64,000 bases of DNA, taken from Burkholderia sp. BCC0322. GTDB lineage: Bacteria; Pseudomonadota; Gammaproteobacteria; Burkholderiales; Burkholderiaceae. Of this stretch, positions 16,820-25,837 are shown in pieces. Position 1 is the stretch's first letter, and each line of letters begins with the position of its first letter. The DNA is taken from positions 62,001 to 126,000 of the forward strand of contig NZ_CADFDU010000004.1 in NCBI RefSeq assembly GCF_902833045.1, read 5' to 3'. Below the pieces are notes generated by a model that was not told where the DNA came from, ran no database searches, and saw nothing but the letters and a program-made list of their open reading frames with translations. Position numbers and translations under genes: made by a program.

Positions 16820-17266
16820 CTAATCGGCGCAAAGTTCGGTACGCGTGACTTCGGACATCACCTTACGCATCTCGCGCGCCTTGCCCTTGCCGAACCGCGA
16901 CTCGAACTGAGCCTGGGCTTTCGCCCAGGCAGTCTCCCCTTGCCGAACGCTTGCGACCCCGCTCTTCGTTAGCGTCACGATGCGGGAACGTCTGTCGTCG
17001 GGATCTACTTCGATCGCCACCAAGCCATCACGTTGCAGGGGTTTCACATTGTGTGTCACCGTCGTCCGGTCCATAACCATGACTTCAGCCAGCGCATTGA
17101 TGGTCATCGGGCCCTGTGTCGACAGCGACCGAAGAATGATGTACTGCGTACCGCGCAAGCCGACCTCGGCAAGACAAGCGTCATAGAAGCGGGTCATGTG
17201 CCGCGCGGCTTTCCGGATCGCGGTGCAATTGCACGGGGTGACCTCTAAGGAAGTATCGTTTGCCAT
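16820..17266 (-). CDS. MarR family transcriptional regulator
   Basis: A 148-residue winged-helix repressor. The HTH MTINALAEVMVMDRTTVTHN and the wing PLQRDGLVAIEVDPDDRRSR are textbook MarR, flanked by dimerisation helices at both ends. Two cysteines in the N-terminal TPCNCTAIRKAARH segment could be redox-sensitive. The start at 17266 is set by GGAG six bases upstream. It is convergent with the hydrolase/enoyl-CoA hydratase operon and is a natural candidate for its control. Confidence 0.9.
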   Translation of the reverse strand: MANDTSLEVTPCNCTAIRKAARHMTRFYDACLAEVGLRGTQYIILRSLSTQGPMTINALAEVMVMDRTTVTHNVKPLQRDGLVAIEVDPDDRRSRIVTLTKSGVASVRQGETAWAKAQAQFESRFGKGKAREMRKVMSEVTRTELCAD

Positions 17267-17515
17267 TGTCATCTCCGTCGGCACGCCCTTCGTTCGAAAA
17301 TAGGGGCATACGCACATATTAGCACTTCCGGCGACGCGCACCACCGAGCGGCATCGCCGCAAAGGAATCCACCACGAGGACCGTTTGCACTGATTGCGAT
17401 GCGCTTGCCTGAGCGCTCGCCATGCTCACCTCGGCCACGCATTGATCGCACACGAGTGCGCCGAGTGTTTCCAGTGCGTTGATGACCGCGCTTTCTGATA
17501 AGTGTTTCCAACATG

Positions 17516-18983
17516 AATGCAGAGCGGCCGATTTCTTTGTTCCAAGTCGCGGGCGATTTCCTTCAATACTGGGTTGGTACGCTTTAGGACAAGGTGATCC
17601 GTGACAACTTCGGTGTCACCGGAGCCAAATGGACACCGACGAAGGCGGTGCGCCCGGCCAGCAAACCGAACGACGATGTCGCCGGCAACGCGGCACTCGT
17701 ATTCGCCGAGCGCGACAATCGAGGCAAGGTCTACCTCTACTTCTGCCCTGAGGATGCCACGGTGGCATTGAATGGGGTCAACGGAATGGGGGCGGCCGGC
17801 CGGCCTGATTCGATGAGTGTGCGTGCCTCGCGCAGCGGAGCGAAAGCGGAGTCGGTTCCTTTGCTATCGAATGCGTTTCGACAGCGCATTTTTACGCGCC
17901 GTTTGCGCAACGGGCAGCCAGTTCTTGTCGGCAACGCACCCGGCCCGTTCACATTGCGGCTAAAAGGCGAGAGCGCCCATGGCACCACAAACACATTGGA
18001 AGCGTGCTGAAATCCCGGTCGGAACCGTCCGAACCATTAACGGCGAAGCACTTCCGCCGCCATTTCCGCCGGAACTACAAGGCAACGTGATTCCTGGCAC
18101 TGAGAAGACGCGGCTTGATGGCAGCGCAAGCGAAACTGAACCGGGTAAGCAGGCGCTCGATCAACTCGAGGCAGAGGTCGCCGTGAGCACGAATAGTGGC
18201 GCCGGCGCGCTACAGCAAGTGTCGCAAACCGTCGCTTGGCCGACCTTCGCGATCGGCGGCCGGGTGCCGGACAGCAGCGAAGTTGAAAGCATGCTGAATG
18301 CAAAAATGGCTCTCGACAATCAGTGTCGGGTCTTGCGCGTGCAGCCCGTCTTCCCACCGCATGCGGGCAAGCTACAGGTGTTGCGTACCGAGACACCCAA
18401 TGAGGCGAAAGTACGCCTGATGAATCAGCTGCAGCCCGACAGCTCTTATCACTCCGCCGTGATGAGTGGTCGACGCAATCATCGCTGCGCAACCGCGTTC
18501 GATGTGTCTGTCGGTCAGGGCCGCGTTCTCGACGATCCAATTTTGGCCAAGCTGCTCCGTTCAATCGCTGACTGGCGCATACCCTTCGCAAGCCTCACAA
18601 AAGGCGCGGCACTCGAGCGATACAAGCAGCTTGACCATACAACACGCGAGATCGTCGAGGCGACTTGTCAGTACTATGGAGACGGGACGTTTCCTTCAGA
18701 TCGGCTCGTACCCAAAAAGCCGCCACAGCAGGTTGTCAGCGAAGTCTATAAGCAGCAACAGGACTTCAAAAAGCAGGAAGAACAGCGCCTGGAAAAGGAG
18801 CGCATCGACCAGCGCAACCAGCAGCTGAAGGCGCAAGCCGACAAGGTCGAGTCGACGATTCAGCAGGACATGGACCAACTTCAGCAACGCCTTGGACAAG
18901 GGGCCGACGCCGCTCGACAGGGCGTCAACCAGGCCGTCGAACAGGGCAAGCAGGCCGTCAAAAATATGATCGATAAATTCTGA
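17516..18983 (+). pseudogene. T6SS phospholipase effector Tle3-like, C-terminal remnant with stop and frameshift
   Basis: Three pieces in order belong to one former gene. First, 17516-17584 reads LFQVAGDFLQYWVGTL and then TAG. The same frame continues at 17594 with IRDNFGVTGAKWTPTK, VYLYFCPEDATVALNGV and QPVLVGNAPGPFTLRLKGE. Near 17990-18005 the frame shifts and goes on as INGEALPPPFPPELQG, SSYHSAVMSGRRNHRCATAF and DVSVGQGRVLDDP to the stop at 18983, with a Lys/Glu/Gln-rich coiled tail. This arrangement resembles the C-terminal DUF3274 region of Tle3-type lipases. The N-terminal alpha/beta hydrolase domain with its GxSxG is missing, so no lipase activity is expected. Confidence 0.7.
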
Positions 18984-18988
18984 ATGCG

Positions 18989-20605
18989 ATGAATTCCACT
19001 GCTTCCAAGCGCCTGTCGGGCGGACAATTGCTGGTCGCGTTGGTGATGGGCCTAGCGCTGATCTGGAGTCTTGCGCTCAAGTTGGCCACAATGAACGGCT
19101 ATATCTCCTGGGAAACGATATCGATGAACCAACGGGCGCTGTTGTGGCTGTTACCGATCCTGCTGCTCGCCGGCATGACTGGGACCGGATACACCATCTG
19201 GACGCGCCGGCATGCACCAGGCCAGTCCGACCCGGCCGCAGTACAGGCGGCGACTGTGTCCGACGGCGCGACGATACCCGCGGCGGCACGTGATCCGCGA
19301 TTCACGCTGGAGGTGCGGCGCCTCGGCGTCACCGTCGACCGGTTCCGTCAACGAGCCCTGTTGATGCGCCTGGATGAAGTCGGCCAGAAAGGCACACTAC
19401 TGCTGCAGGACCCGAAGGAGTATCCGTGGTCGAGTGAAACGCGCGATTCGCAAGGACGTCAGCGGGAAAACAACGTATTCGGATATGCGCTGCGTGGCTG
19501 GCTCGGTTTCTGGCCAATCCCGGTTATTGTCGCCGGGCCGCCGAGAGACGACAGCAATCCAGGTGCCGATCGCATGGCAACCCATATAGGAACTGCCGAC
19601 AACGGCGCTGGAATCGGAAATCCGATTTATATTCGTCTCGAAGAGGTCCAGACCGAGCACGGCGACGACGTTGTGGCCCGCGTGTTTGATGTCTTTGAAC
19701 GTCATCCTGACCTGCCAGCAGTCGTCCTGTTAGTCGAGGATGGGCTCAACACTCGCGCGTACATGCGAACGCCAGGCGAGGATCTCGCGCAGTCGGATAC
19801 TGACGGCAACTTCGTCCCGAAACGACCCGACAGTTTCGTGGCGTTGCTTGTGACACGCAAGGATCGAGTGGATCGACTGATCCGGCCATACGTGACTGAT
19901 GCGCCGGCCGCGATCGACAGTTCGAAGACACAGTACGACGTGATCAAGCTGTGGAACTACTTCTGGGACCAGCAGGATCAGTATAGAAAGGACCATCGCA
20001 ACGAAATGCCGTGGGACTACTGGCAATCAAAGCTGCCGGAGTTTTGGAAGACCACACAGTTGAAAGTGCCCGAAGGGTTCAAGCCTAATCCATGGGTGCC
20101 CGTGCCGTGGACAAACTGGCAGCTGAAAGAGTACGACGATTGGCCGGTACTGGCGTATCTGCATCGCCCGGCGCGCGTCGACCTAAGCGACGGTCACGGC
20201 GAACCGCTGAAAAAGCGTGAGCGCATCGAGAAGATCAAAACGGGCTGGCAGGACGCATTGCAAACCGTTACTCCCGAGAGTCAGCCCAGTCGGATGTTTT
20301 ACGACACGGGCGCGTCATCCAGCCAACTCCCGCTACTGGTGCAAGCGCTGCACGACAACCCGCAGCATATCGATTTGGACGACCCGAAGGACGCGTTCGA
20401 TATGCAACGTCGCATCGGCGGCGACACTGGTACCAGCTCCACGTGGGTCCAGCTCGCGTTGGCGTTGATGATGAATTACCAGGACGGCAAAACCAGCGCG
20501 CTTGTGAACCTACGCGATCCGCTACACGCCACGATCGTGATGCTGAGCCCTCCGGACGCGGCAGCCCGGCAGGCCCATCCTCAGGACTTCAGTTGGGCTT
20601 TCTGA
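18989..20605 (+). CDS. Type VI lipase adapter Tla3-like (DUF2875) membrane protein
   Basis: A 538-residue protein with two N-terminal membrane segments (about residues 13-31 and 50-70) and a large soluble domain. The soluble part ends in a conserved block (SSSQLPLLVQALHD, TSSTWVQLALALMMNYQDG, NLRDPLHATIVMLSPPD) that I associate with DUF2875/Tla3. In Pseudomonas, Tla3 helps load the Tle3 lipase on VgrG. Here it lies 5 bases after the broken Tle3-like gene and overlaps the PAAR gene by one base (TGATG), so the order is effector, adaptor, PAAR. The frame is intact although the effector is dead. Confidence 0.75.
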   Translation: MNSTASKRLSGGQLLVALVMGLALIWSLALKLATMNGYISWETISMNQRALLWLLPILLLAGMTGTGYTIWTRRHAPGQSDPAAVQAATVSDGATIPAAARDPRFTLEVRRLGVTVDRFRQRALLMRLDEVGQKGTLLLQDPKEYPWSSETRDSQGRQRENNVFGYALRGWLGFWPIPVIVAGPPRDDSNPGADRMATHIGTADNGAGIGNPIYIRLEEVQTEHGDDVVARVFDVFERHPDLPAVVLLVEDGLNTRAYMRTPGEDLAQSDTDGNFVPKRPDSFVALLVTRKDRVDRLIRPYVTDAPAAIDSSKTQYDVIKLWNYFWDQQDQYRKDHRNEMPWDYWQSKLPEFWKTTQLKVPEGFKPNPWVPVPWTNWQLKEYDDWPVLAYLHRPARVDLSDGHGEPLKKRERIEKIKTGWQDALQTVTPESQPSRMFYDTGASSSQLPLLVQALHDNPQHIDLDDPKDAFDMQRRIGGDTGTSSTWVQLALALMMNYQDGKTSALVNLRDPLHATIVMLSPPDAAARQAHPQDFSWAF

Positions 20606-20865
20606 TGAGCGAGAAACCTTACGTCCTAGAAGGCGATGGGCATAGCCATGGCGGACGAGTTCTGTCGGGCGCACCGCATTCGCGAATCAAGGGCCGAGCG
20701 ATCGCTCGTCTGCAGGATCCCGCGATCTGCGAGATTCACGGGCCGACGACGATCGTGAAGGTATCCGGTCGCGGCCGCTTCGATGGTCAGCCGGCCGCAT
20801 GCGACGGCGACGAACTGGCATGCGGGGCGCGACTGATTGCGAGTCAATCGAACACCGGCGGCTAA
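20605..20865 (+). CDS. PAAR domain protein (T6SS spike tip)
   Basis: An 86-residue PAAR-repeat protein, normal length for a stand-alone tip. It shows GDGHSHGGRVLSGAPHS, the IHGPTTIVKVSGRGRFDGQP middle and GDELACGARLIA, with His and Cys residues spaced as expected for the zinc site at the tip. PAAR proteins sharpen the VgrG spike and carry effectors. The start overlaps the Tla3-like stop, indicating translational coupling. No vgrG or structural T6SS genes are in the window, so it depends on a T6SS encoded elsewhere. Confidence 0.85.
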   Translation: MSEKPYVLEGDGHSHGGRVLSGAPHSRIKGRAIARLQDPAICEIHGPTTIVKVSGRGRFDGQPAACDGDELACGARLIASQSNTGG

Positions 20866-21061
20866 TGCTGCTAGACCTGCTCGGAAGAGCGGGTCCAGCG
20901 CCACGCTGCGATGATGTGTGATGTGAACGGTCATGCACGGCACGCTACCCGACCGCAAGCAGCTCGCTGGTGTCGGTACCGACGAAGAGACGTGCTATCG
21001 GTATACGTATCGCGCACACCTCACTGTGAATTCGGTGCTGCTACGGTTAGTTCGCCATCGA

Positions 21062-22080
21062 TCACGCGGCCGCCGCGCGTGCGCGCGACTTCGTCGGACG
21101 TTTGACCGGGAAGAGCGCGGTCCACTGCTCAGGCATCGCGCGGTCGATTTTCTCAATCGCAACGACGCGAGCGGCATCGATCGATCCTTCCATGATCCTA
21201 CCCAAGCCCCGGCCGGTTTCCACGTCGGACACATCGAACATCGCCGGCATGGTCGGATCGGATAGTGTGCTGCGATGCACGGCCCAGGTGCGGCCGCGAT
21301 GCTCGAACGGCACGCCGATCGTCTCGGCCCATCGATCTTCGTGCAGTGCGAGATGGAACACGATCCCCTCAACACGTGGCTCAGGCTGCGACGGGAAGCG
21401 ATCGCCACCCAGAACAGGTGCTGTTGGATTTTCTGACTGTCTTTATGACGTCGCTCATCCGTCAAAAACGACTCGATTTCGGCGATGGCCGGTGGCGCCG
21501 GACGGTAACCCGCGACATTGTCGAACTCGACGAGTTGGTCGTGGCGCAGCGACTCCAGCAGCAGCCGGGTGTAATTCATGGTCTCGCGCGCCGCAGGGTG
21601 CCGCACCCAGCGCCGCCCATGCTGTCGTGGCAAGATGTCCAGCGGCGAGGAGTAGAGATACTCCAGCCCAAGCGCGGCGAGCGGCGAGGAGTAGAGATAC
21701 TCCAGCCCAAGCGCGGCGAGCGGCGCATTTTCAATCAACCACTGCTGCAGATCCATGCGGTTGCGCCGCTCCAGCGACTGCCGGTTGAAGCAACCTTGCC
21801 TGACTTCCTCTCTCCAAACATCCAGGCGGTAGTAACCACTCGCCAGTCGCAGCCAGAGCGCCGCCGAACCGCTTTCGCTATATTCGTGCTGCCGTAGGTA
21901 GTAGGTGAAGTGAACCGTCGCCTGCGCGGCTCGCGCGACCTCGATCGTGACAGGCGTCACGTACTCGCCGTGTCTCCCGGCTTCGGTCGGCTCCGCCCAT
22001 GCGCGCCCTTCGATGACGCCGCCGATGGCACCTAGATAAGGAGGGAAAGATAGCAATTCAATCGAAATACCAACACTCAA
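21062..22080 (-). pseudogene. Unknown protein, single-base frameshift
   Basis: I do not recognise this family. The frame starts at a TTG (22080) and runs through VTIEVARAAQATVHFTYYLR and YYRLDVWREEV to KIQQHLFWV. At about 21402-21408 one base (a G) appears lost: the continuation DRFPSQPEPRVEGIVFHLAL to VKRPTKSRARAAAA is in another frame, ending at 21062. Restored length is about 338 residues, with no signal peptide or membrane segment. It carries a 13-residue internal duplication. It is convergent with the PAAR gene, so an immunity or accessory role in the T6SS cassette is possible but unsupported. Confidence 0.6.
21641..21725. repeat. Tandem 39-bp direct duplication inside the unknown gene
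   Basis: The 39-base unit at 21641-21679 is repeated exactly at 21680-21718, plus seven bases of a third copy. In the minus-strand protein it doubles the 13-residue block LEYLYSSPLAALG. The duplication keeps frame. Confidence 0.9.
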
Positions 22081-22119
22081 ACCATTGAACTATATGAATT
22101 TATAAAATTCGATGCACCT

Positions 22120-23214
22120 TTAAACATCCGCATCCGGAATCCGCGCCGACTGAATCACGACCAGCGTGTCCCCCTTCTCGATCCTGCACGGCGGGTCCTC
22201 ATAGAACGAAAAGATCTTCCCGCAACGATCGAGCCCGACCACGATCGCGCCCGGCACGACATTGGTCATGCAGCCGATCTCGTGCGGCAACGCCTCGCGC
22301 TCCAGCAGCGTCGCACGCCCGCGCGTCGACAGCATGTCGTTCACGAACGGCACGATATAGCGGCTGTGCACTGCATCCGCGAGCAGCAACGCGCCGATCT
22401 TCGTCGACGACACGATCACGTCGGCGCCCGCCTGCCGCAGTTGCCGCTGGTACAGGTTCTCCTGGATCCGCACGACGATCTTCGTATCGGGCGCGATGCT
22501 GCGCACCGACAGCGTCAGCAGGATCGCGGTCGGATCGTCGGTCACCGAAATGATCACGGCCTTCGCTTCACGCACCTGTGCCTGCTGCAGCAGATCCTCG
22601 TGCGCGGGATCGCCGAGCAATCCCGCCACGCCGAGCGACGTCGCGGCCTCGATCGCCTGCTGCTGCGAATCGATCACGATGAGCGTCGCCGGATCGACGC
22701 CGCTCTCGAGCAGTTCGCGCACCGCGATCGACCCCGACAGGCCATAACCGCAGACGACGATGTGATCGGACAATTGCTTCTGCAGGCGTTTCATGCGGAA
22801 TTCCTCGACGACGCGCTGGATCACGAACTGATACGCCGTGCCCAGGAAAATGAACCAGATGACGATGCGGATCGGCACGATGAAGAACGCATCGATGAGA
22901 CGCGCCCGTGCGGTGACGGGCACGATGTCGCCATAGCCTACCGTCGCAACCGTAACCATCGTGAAGTACACGAGATCGGAGACGGTCATCGGCGTGCTCT
23001 TGGTCGAATCGCGCAAGCCGTCGCGATCGAGATACAGCACGAGAAACGCGAGCGTGCACAGCAGCACGACCGCACCGATACGGAACAGCAGCGTTCGGCG
23101 CGGCGACGTCGCGGGACGCGTGAACAGCGTGCGCGCACGCGGCGCCTGCCACGGATTGCGGGCGCGACGCAGGCGTGAGCGCAACGAGCGGCGCTGGGTG
23201 GAGGGCGAAGCCAA
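22120..23214 (-). CDS. Potassium channel with RCK/TrkA-N domain
   Basis: A 364-residue Kch/MthK-like channel. A basic N-terminal tail (1-42) precedes TM1 (about 43-61), the pore helix and selectivity filter TVGYGD at 91-96, and TM2 (about 105-132). An RCK domain begins at about 150 with VVCGYGLSGS (NAD-type Rossmann loop) and ends with a TrkA-C-like part. It conducts K+ across the inner membrane, gated by nucleotide or ion binding to the RCK ring. It stands alone, with convergent or divergent neighbours. Confidence 0.92.
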   Translation of the reverse strand: MASPSTQRRSLRSRLRRARNPWQAPRARTLFTRPATSPRRTLLFRIGAVVLLCTLAFLVLYLDRDGLRDSTKSTPMTVSDLVYFTMVTVATVGYGDIVPVTARARLIDAFFIVPIRIVIWFIFLGTAYQFVIQRVVEEFRMKRLQKQLSDHIVVCGYGLSGSIAVRELLESGVDPATLIVIDSQQQAIEAATSLGVAGLLGDPAHEDLLQQAQVREAKAVIISVTDDPTAILLTLSVRSIAPDTKIVVRIQENLYQRQLRQAGADVIVSSTKIGALLLADAVHSRYIVPFVNDMLSTRGRATLLEREALPHEIGCMTNVVPGAIVVGLDRCGKIFSFYEDPPCRIEKGDTLVVIQSARIPDADV

Positions 23215-23298
23215 CGGGGACTCTCCTGAAGGATGCGGGCTCGATTCTACGACGAGAAGACGGTGATCCGGCCCGACATCATTGCATCGATTCGTCCG

Positions 23299-24633
23299 TT
23301 ACAGCATGCTGCGCGGCCGCACCATCGTCCCGTCGACGAAACGCTGCGCGCGAAACGCCGACAGGTCGAGCGACGGCGCGCCCGTGTCGATCCATTCGGC
23401 GAGCAGCCGGCCGACGATCGGCCCCATCGCGAAGCCGTGACCGCAGAACCCCGTCGCGATCGCAAGCCCCGATGGCGTGCCCGGCGCATCGATCACCGGA
23501 ATGCCGTCGGGCAGCACGTCGATCAGGCCGGCCCACGACTCGACGATCTGCGCATCCTTCAGCGCGGGGAAGATCGCCTTGAGCTTCGCGAGCGCGCGCG
23601 GCGCATGCGCGCGATTCGGCTGCGGCTGCGGATCGCGCGGCTCGATCGGTCCGGTCGCACCGTTGATGCGGGCAAGCGCATCGCGCCACGCAGCCGAATT
23701 CAGGTGTAGCCGGAACTTGTCGCGCTGCGACCAGAACGCCGGCCAGAAGAGGCTCAACCCGCGCAGGTGGCCGAGCGTCAGGTCGACGTCGACCTGCATG
23801 TCGTCGGCGAGATTGATCGCACCGCTCTTGCGCTGCCGGATGCCGAGGCCGTGGCCCCACACCGTCGACGCCGACACCGGCGGCACCACATTGGTGCGCA
23901 TGCACGTGCCGCGTACCGCCTGTTGCGGCAGCCGGATGCCGACGCCGTCGAGCAACCTGAAGCTGGTCGCGCCGGCCGCGCAGATCACGCGCCGCGTGCG
24001 GATCGTGCCGCGCTCGGTCACGACGCCGGCGACCGCACCGCCGGCCGTCTCGATTGCGCTCACGCCGCAGCCTTCGAAGAAGCGCGCCCCCGCCTCGACG
24101 GCACGCGCGGCGAATGCGGCCGCCACGCGGCGCGGCTCCGCCTGCCCGTCGGTCGCGGTGTATAGCCCGCCGAGCGTGCGCGCCTGCGGCGAAAGGCCGC
24201 TGACGCGCTCGTCGATCTGCGCGCGCGTCAGCGTGCGCGTGTCGAGTCCGTACTCGCGCGCGACCGCAAGCCACGCGTTGAACGACGCCCAGTCCGTTTC
24301 GTTGTCCGCAATATAGAGACAGCCGCCCTGCCGCCATTCGAGATCGAAACCGAGGGTTTCCTCTAACCGTTCCCAGATCCGCATGCCGGCCATCATCAGC
24401 GGCACCTCGGCTGCTTCGCGTCCCTGCTGCCGCACGAAGCCCCACGCGCGTGTGGACTGCTGTCCGGCGATGCGCGACTTGTCGAGCACGACGGCCTTCA
24501 AACCGCGCAGGCCCAGGTAGTACGCGGCTGCGCAGCCCATGATGCCGGCGCCGGCGATCACGATATCGGCGTCGGTCGGGAATGGTGTGCTGGCGAGGGT
24601 CAGTGCATCGTGCAGCGGATAGGTTGTCGTCAT
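23299..24633 (-). CDS. FAD-dependent oxidoreductase, DadA/GlyOx-like
   Basis: A 444-residue D-amino-acid oxidase-superfamily flavoprotein. The FAD dinucleotide motif DIVIAGAGIMGCAAAYYLG is at about 23-41, followed by QQSTRAWGFVRQQGREAAEV. A C-terminal FAD loop (TGFCGHGFAMGPIVGRLLAEW) closes the fold. Such enzymes oxidise amino acids or secondary amines in the cytosol or at the inner membrane. The gene is divergent from the HTH-receiver gene (24858), a possible regulator; the substrate is not inferable. Confidence 0.88.
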   Translation of the reverse strand: MTTTYPLHDALTLASTPFPTDADIVIAGAGIMGCAAAYYLGLRGLKAVVLDKSRIAGQQSTRAWGFVRQQGREAAEVPLMMAGMRIWERLEETLGFDLEWRQGGCLYIADNETDWASFNAWLAVAREYGLDTRTLTRAQIDERVSGLSPQARTLGGLYTATDGQAEPRRVAAAFAARAVEAGARFFEGCGVSAIETAGGAVAGVVTERGTIRTRRVICAAGATSFRLLDGVGIRLPQQAVRGTCMRTNVVPPVSASTVWGHGLGIRQRKSGAINLADDMQVDVDLTLGHLRGLSLFWPAFWSQRDKFRLHLNSAAWRDALARINGATGPIEPRDPQPQPNRAHAPRALAKLKAIFPALKDAQIVESWAGLIDVLPDGIPVIDAPGTPSGLAIATGFCGHGFAMGPIVGRLLAEWIDTGAPSLDLSAFRAQRFVDGTMVRPRSML

Positions 24634-24857
24634 TGCTTCCTGTCAGGCGTTAATGCGTCCGGATACGGACGTTGGTGGTAACGTCGTGACACACCTTTCA
24701 CACAAACGCACCTTTCACGACGCTGAATAACGACCATTTTGCGGTAAAGTTATCTTTTCCGCGCGTGGCCGGTCGGCTCGCCCCTGGACGTCATGAAGAC
24801 TGTCCGTCGAGACTGCCGCAAGGCGTCGTTCTGAACGTCACGATCCGTTCCCGTAGC

Positions 24858-25712
24858 ATGACCACTGAAGCAATCACCACGGATTCCCTCGCGGTTGCCG
24901 AGCGCGTGCGCGAGCTGATGACCCGCAACGGCATCGGCAAGCGCCAGCAGACCACCGAGCTGTGCCGCATCCTCGACCTGAGTTTCTCGCAAGGCCACCG
25001 CAAACTGCGCGGCAGCAGCCCCTGGACGCTCGCGCAGATCAAGAAGGTCGCCGAAGCGTACGGCGAACCCGCCGCCCAGCTGTTCGGCGCGCAAACGCTC
25101 GACCCCGGCATGGTCGGCGCCTATTCGCAGGAAGCCGTACTTTACGCGGGCGTCGCCGAAATTCCGTGCACCGCATGGATCGGCGCGCCGCTCGAAGCCG
25201 GCGCGCGCCCCGAATTCGTCGCGTATGAACAAAACGGCCGCTGGCGCGTGCTGCGCCACACCGGCGTGCTGTACCAGAACGCGTACGACGTGCACAAGAT
25301 CGAGATCTATCCGCGCCGCGCGGAGAGCGACAAGCTCGTCGTCGCGGTGATCGACCCCGATCGCGTCAGCGCGACCGAGCTGTGCCGCTATCTCGAACGG
25401 CAGGGTTTCGCGACGGCCTCGTTCGACGGCCTCGCGCCGTTCGTCGACGCGCTGCAGGGCCAGGCCTTCGATGCGGTGCTCACCGAATGGCTGTTCGACG
25501 ACGCCACGGCCGCGACCGCGATCAAGGCCGTGCGCACGTCCGACAACCCGGGCGCGCCGATTTTCGTGCTGACGGGCGACCTGCTCACCGGCCGCGCGAG
25601 CGAAGCCGACATCAGCGAAGTGATCCGCGCGTTCGACGTCGTCTGCTATGAAAAGCCGGCGCGCATGGCGATCCTCAGCGCCGATCTCGCGAAACGGCTC
25701 GCACGCGGGTAG
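24858..25712 (+). CDS. HTH regulator with C-terminal receiver-like domain
   Basis: A 284-residue cytoplasmic protein. Residues about 12-70 form an XRE-like helix-turn-helix (IGKRQQTTELCRILDLSFSQ, then WTLAQIKKVAEAYGEP). The middle is a beta-rich segment, and residues about 165-280 resemble a response-regulator receiver (KLVVAVIDPDRVSATELCRY, AVLTEW at the phospho-Asp strand, IFVLTGDLL, YEKPARM). At the usual phospho-acceptor position TEW replaces a D[V/L/M] motif, so phosphorylation may be lost. The ATG at 24858 matches the first conserved residues. An HTH before, rather than after, a receiver is uncommon. Confidence 0.75.
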   Translation: MTTEAITTDSLAVAERVRELMTRNGIGKRQQTTELCRILDLSFSQGHRKLRGSSPWTLAQIKKVAEAYGEPAAQLFGAQTLDPGMVGAYSQEAVLYAGVAEIPCTAWIGAPLEAGARPEFVAYEQNGRWRVLRHTGVLYQNAYDVHKIEIYPRRAESDKLVVAVIDPDRVSATELCRYLERQGFATASFDGLAPFVDALQGQAFDAVLTEWLFDDATAATAIKAVRTSDNPGAPIFVLTGDLLTGRASEADISEVIRAFDVVCYEKPARMAILSADLAKRLARG

Positions 25713-25837
25713 CACCCCGGGCCGCTCCTCCCTCCGGACGCCCGACGTCCGCACGGCACCGCGGTCGTGAACAGGTCATAGCTCAGTACAATAGCCGCAC
25801 CTGTTCACGCCCACGCCGGCATCCGCCGCCCGACGCC

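Noticed and set aside
17320-17515. A coding-looking minus-strand stretch (ALETLGALVCDQCVAEV) before the Tle3-like relic.
   Set aside because: I could not relate it to a family and it lacks a start; it may be a relic but evidence is too thin.
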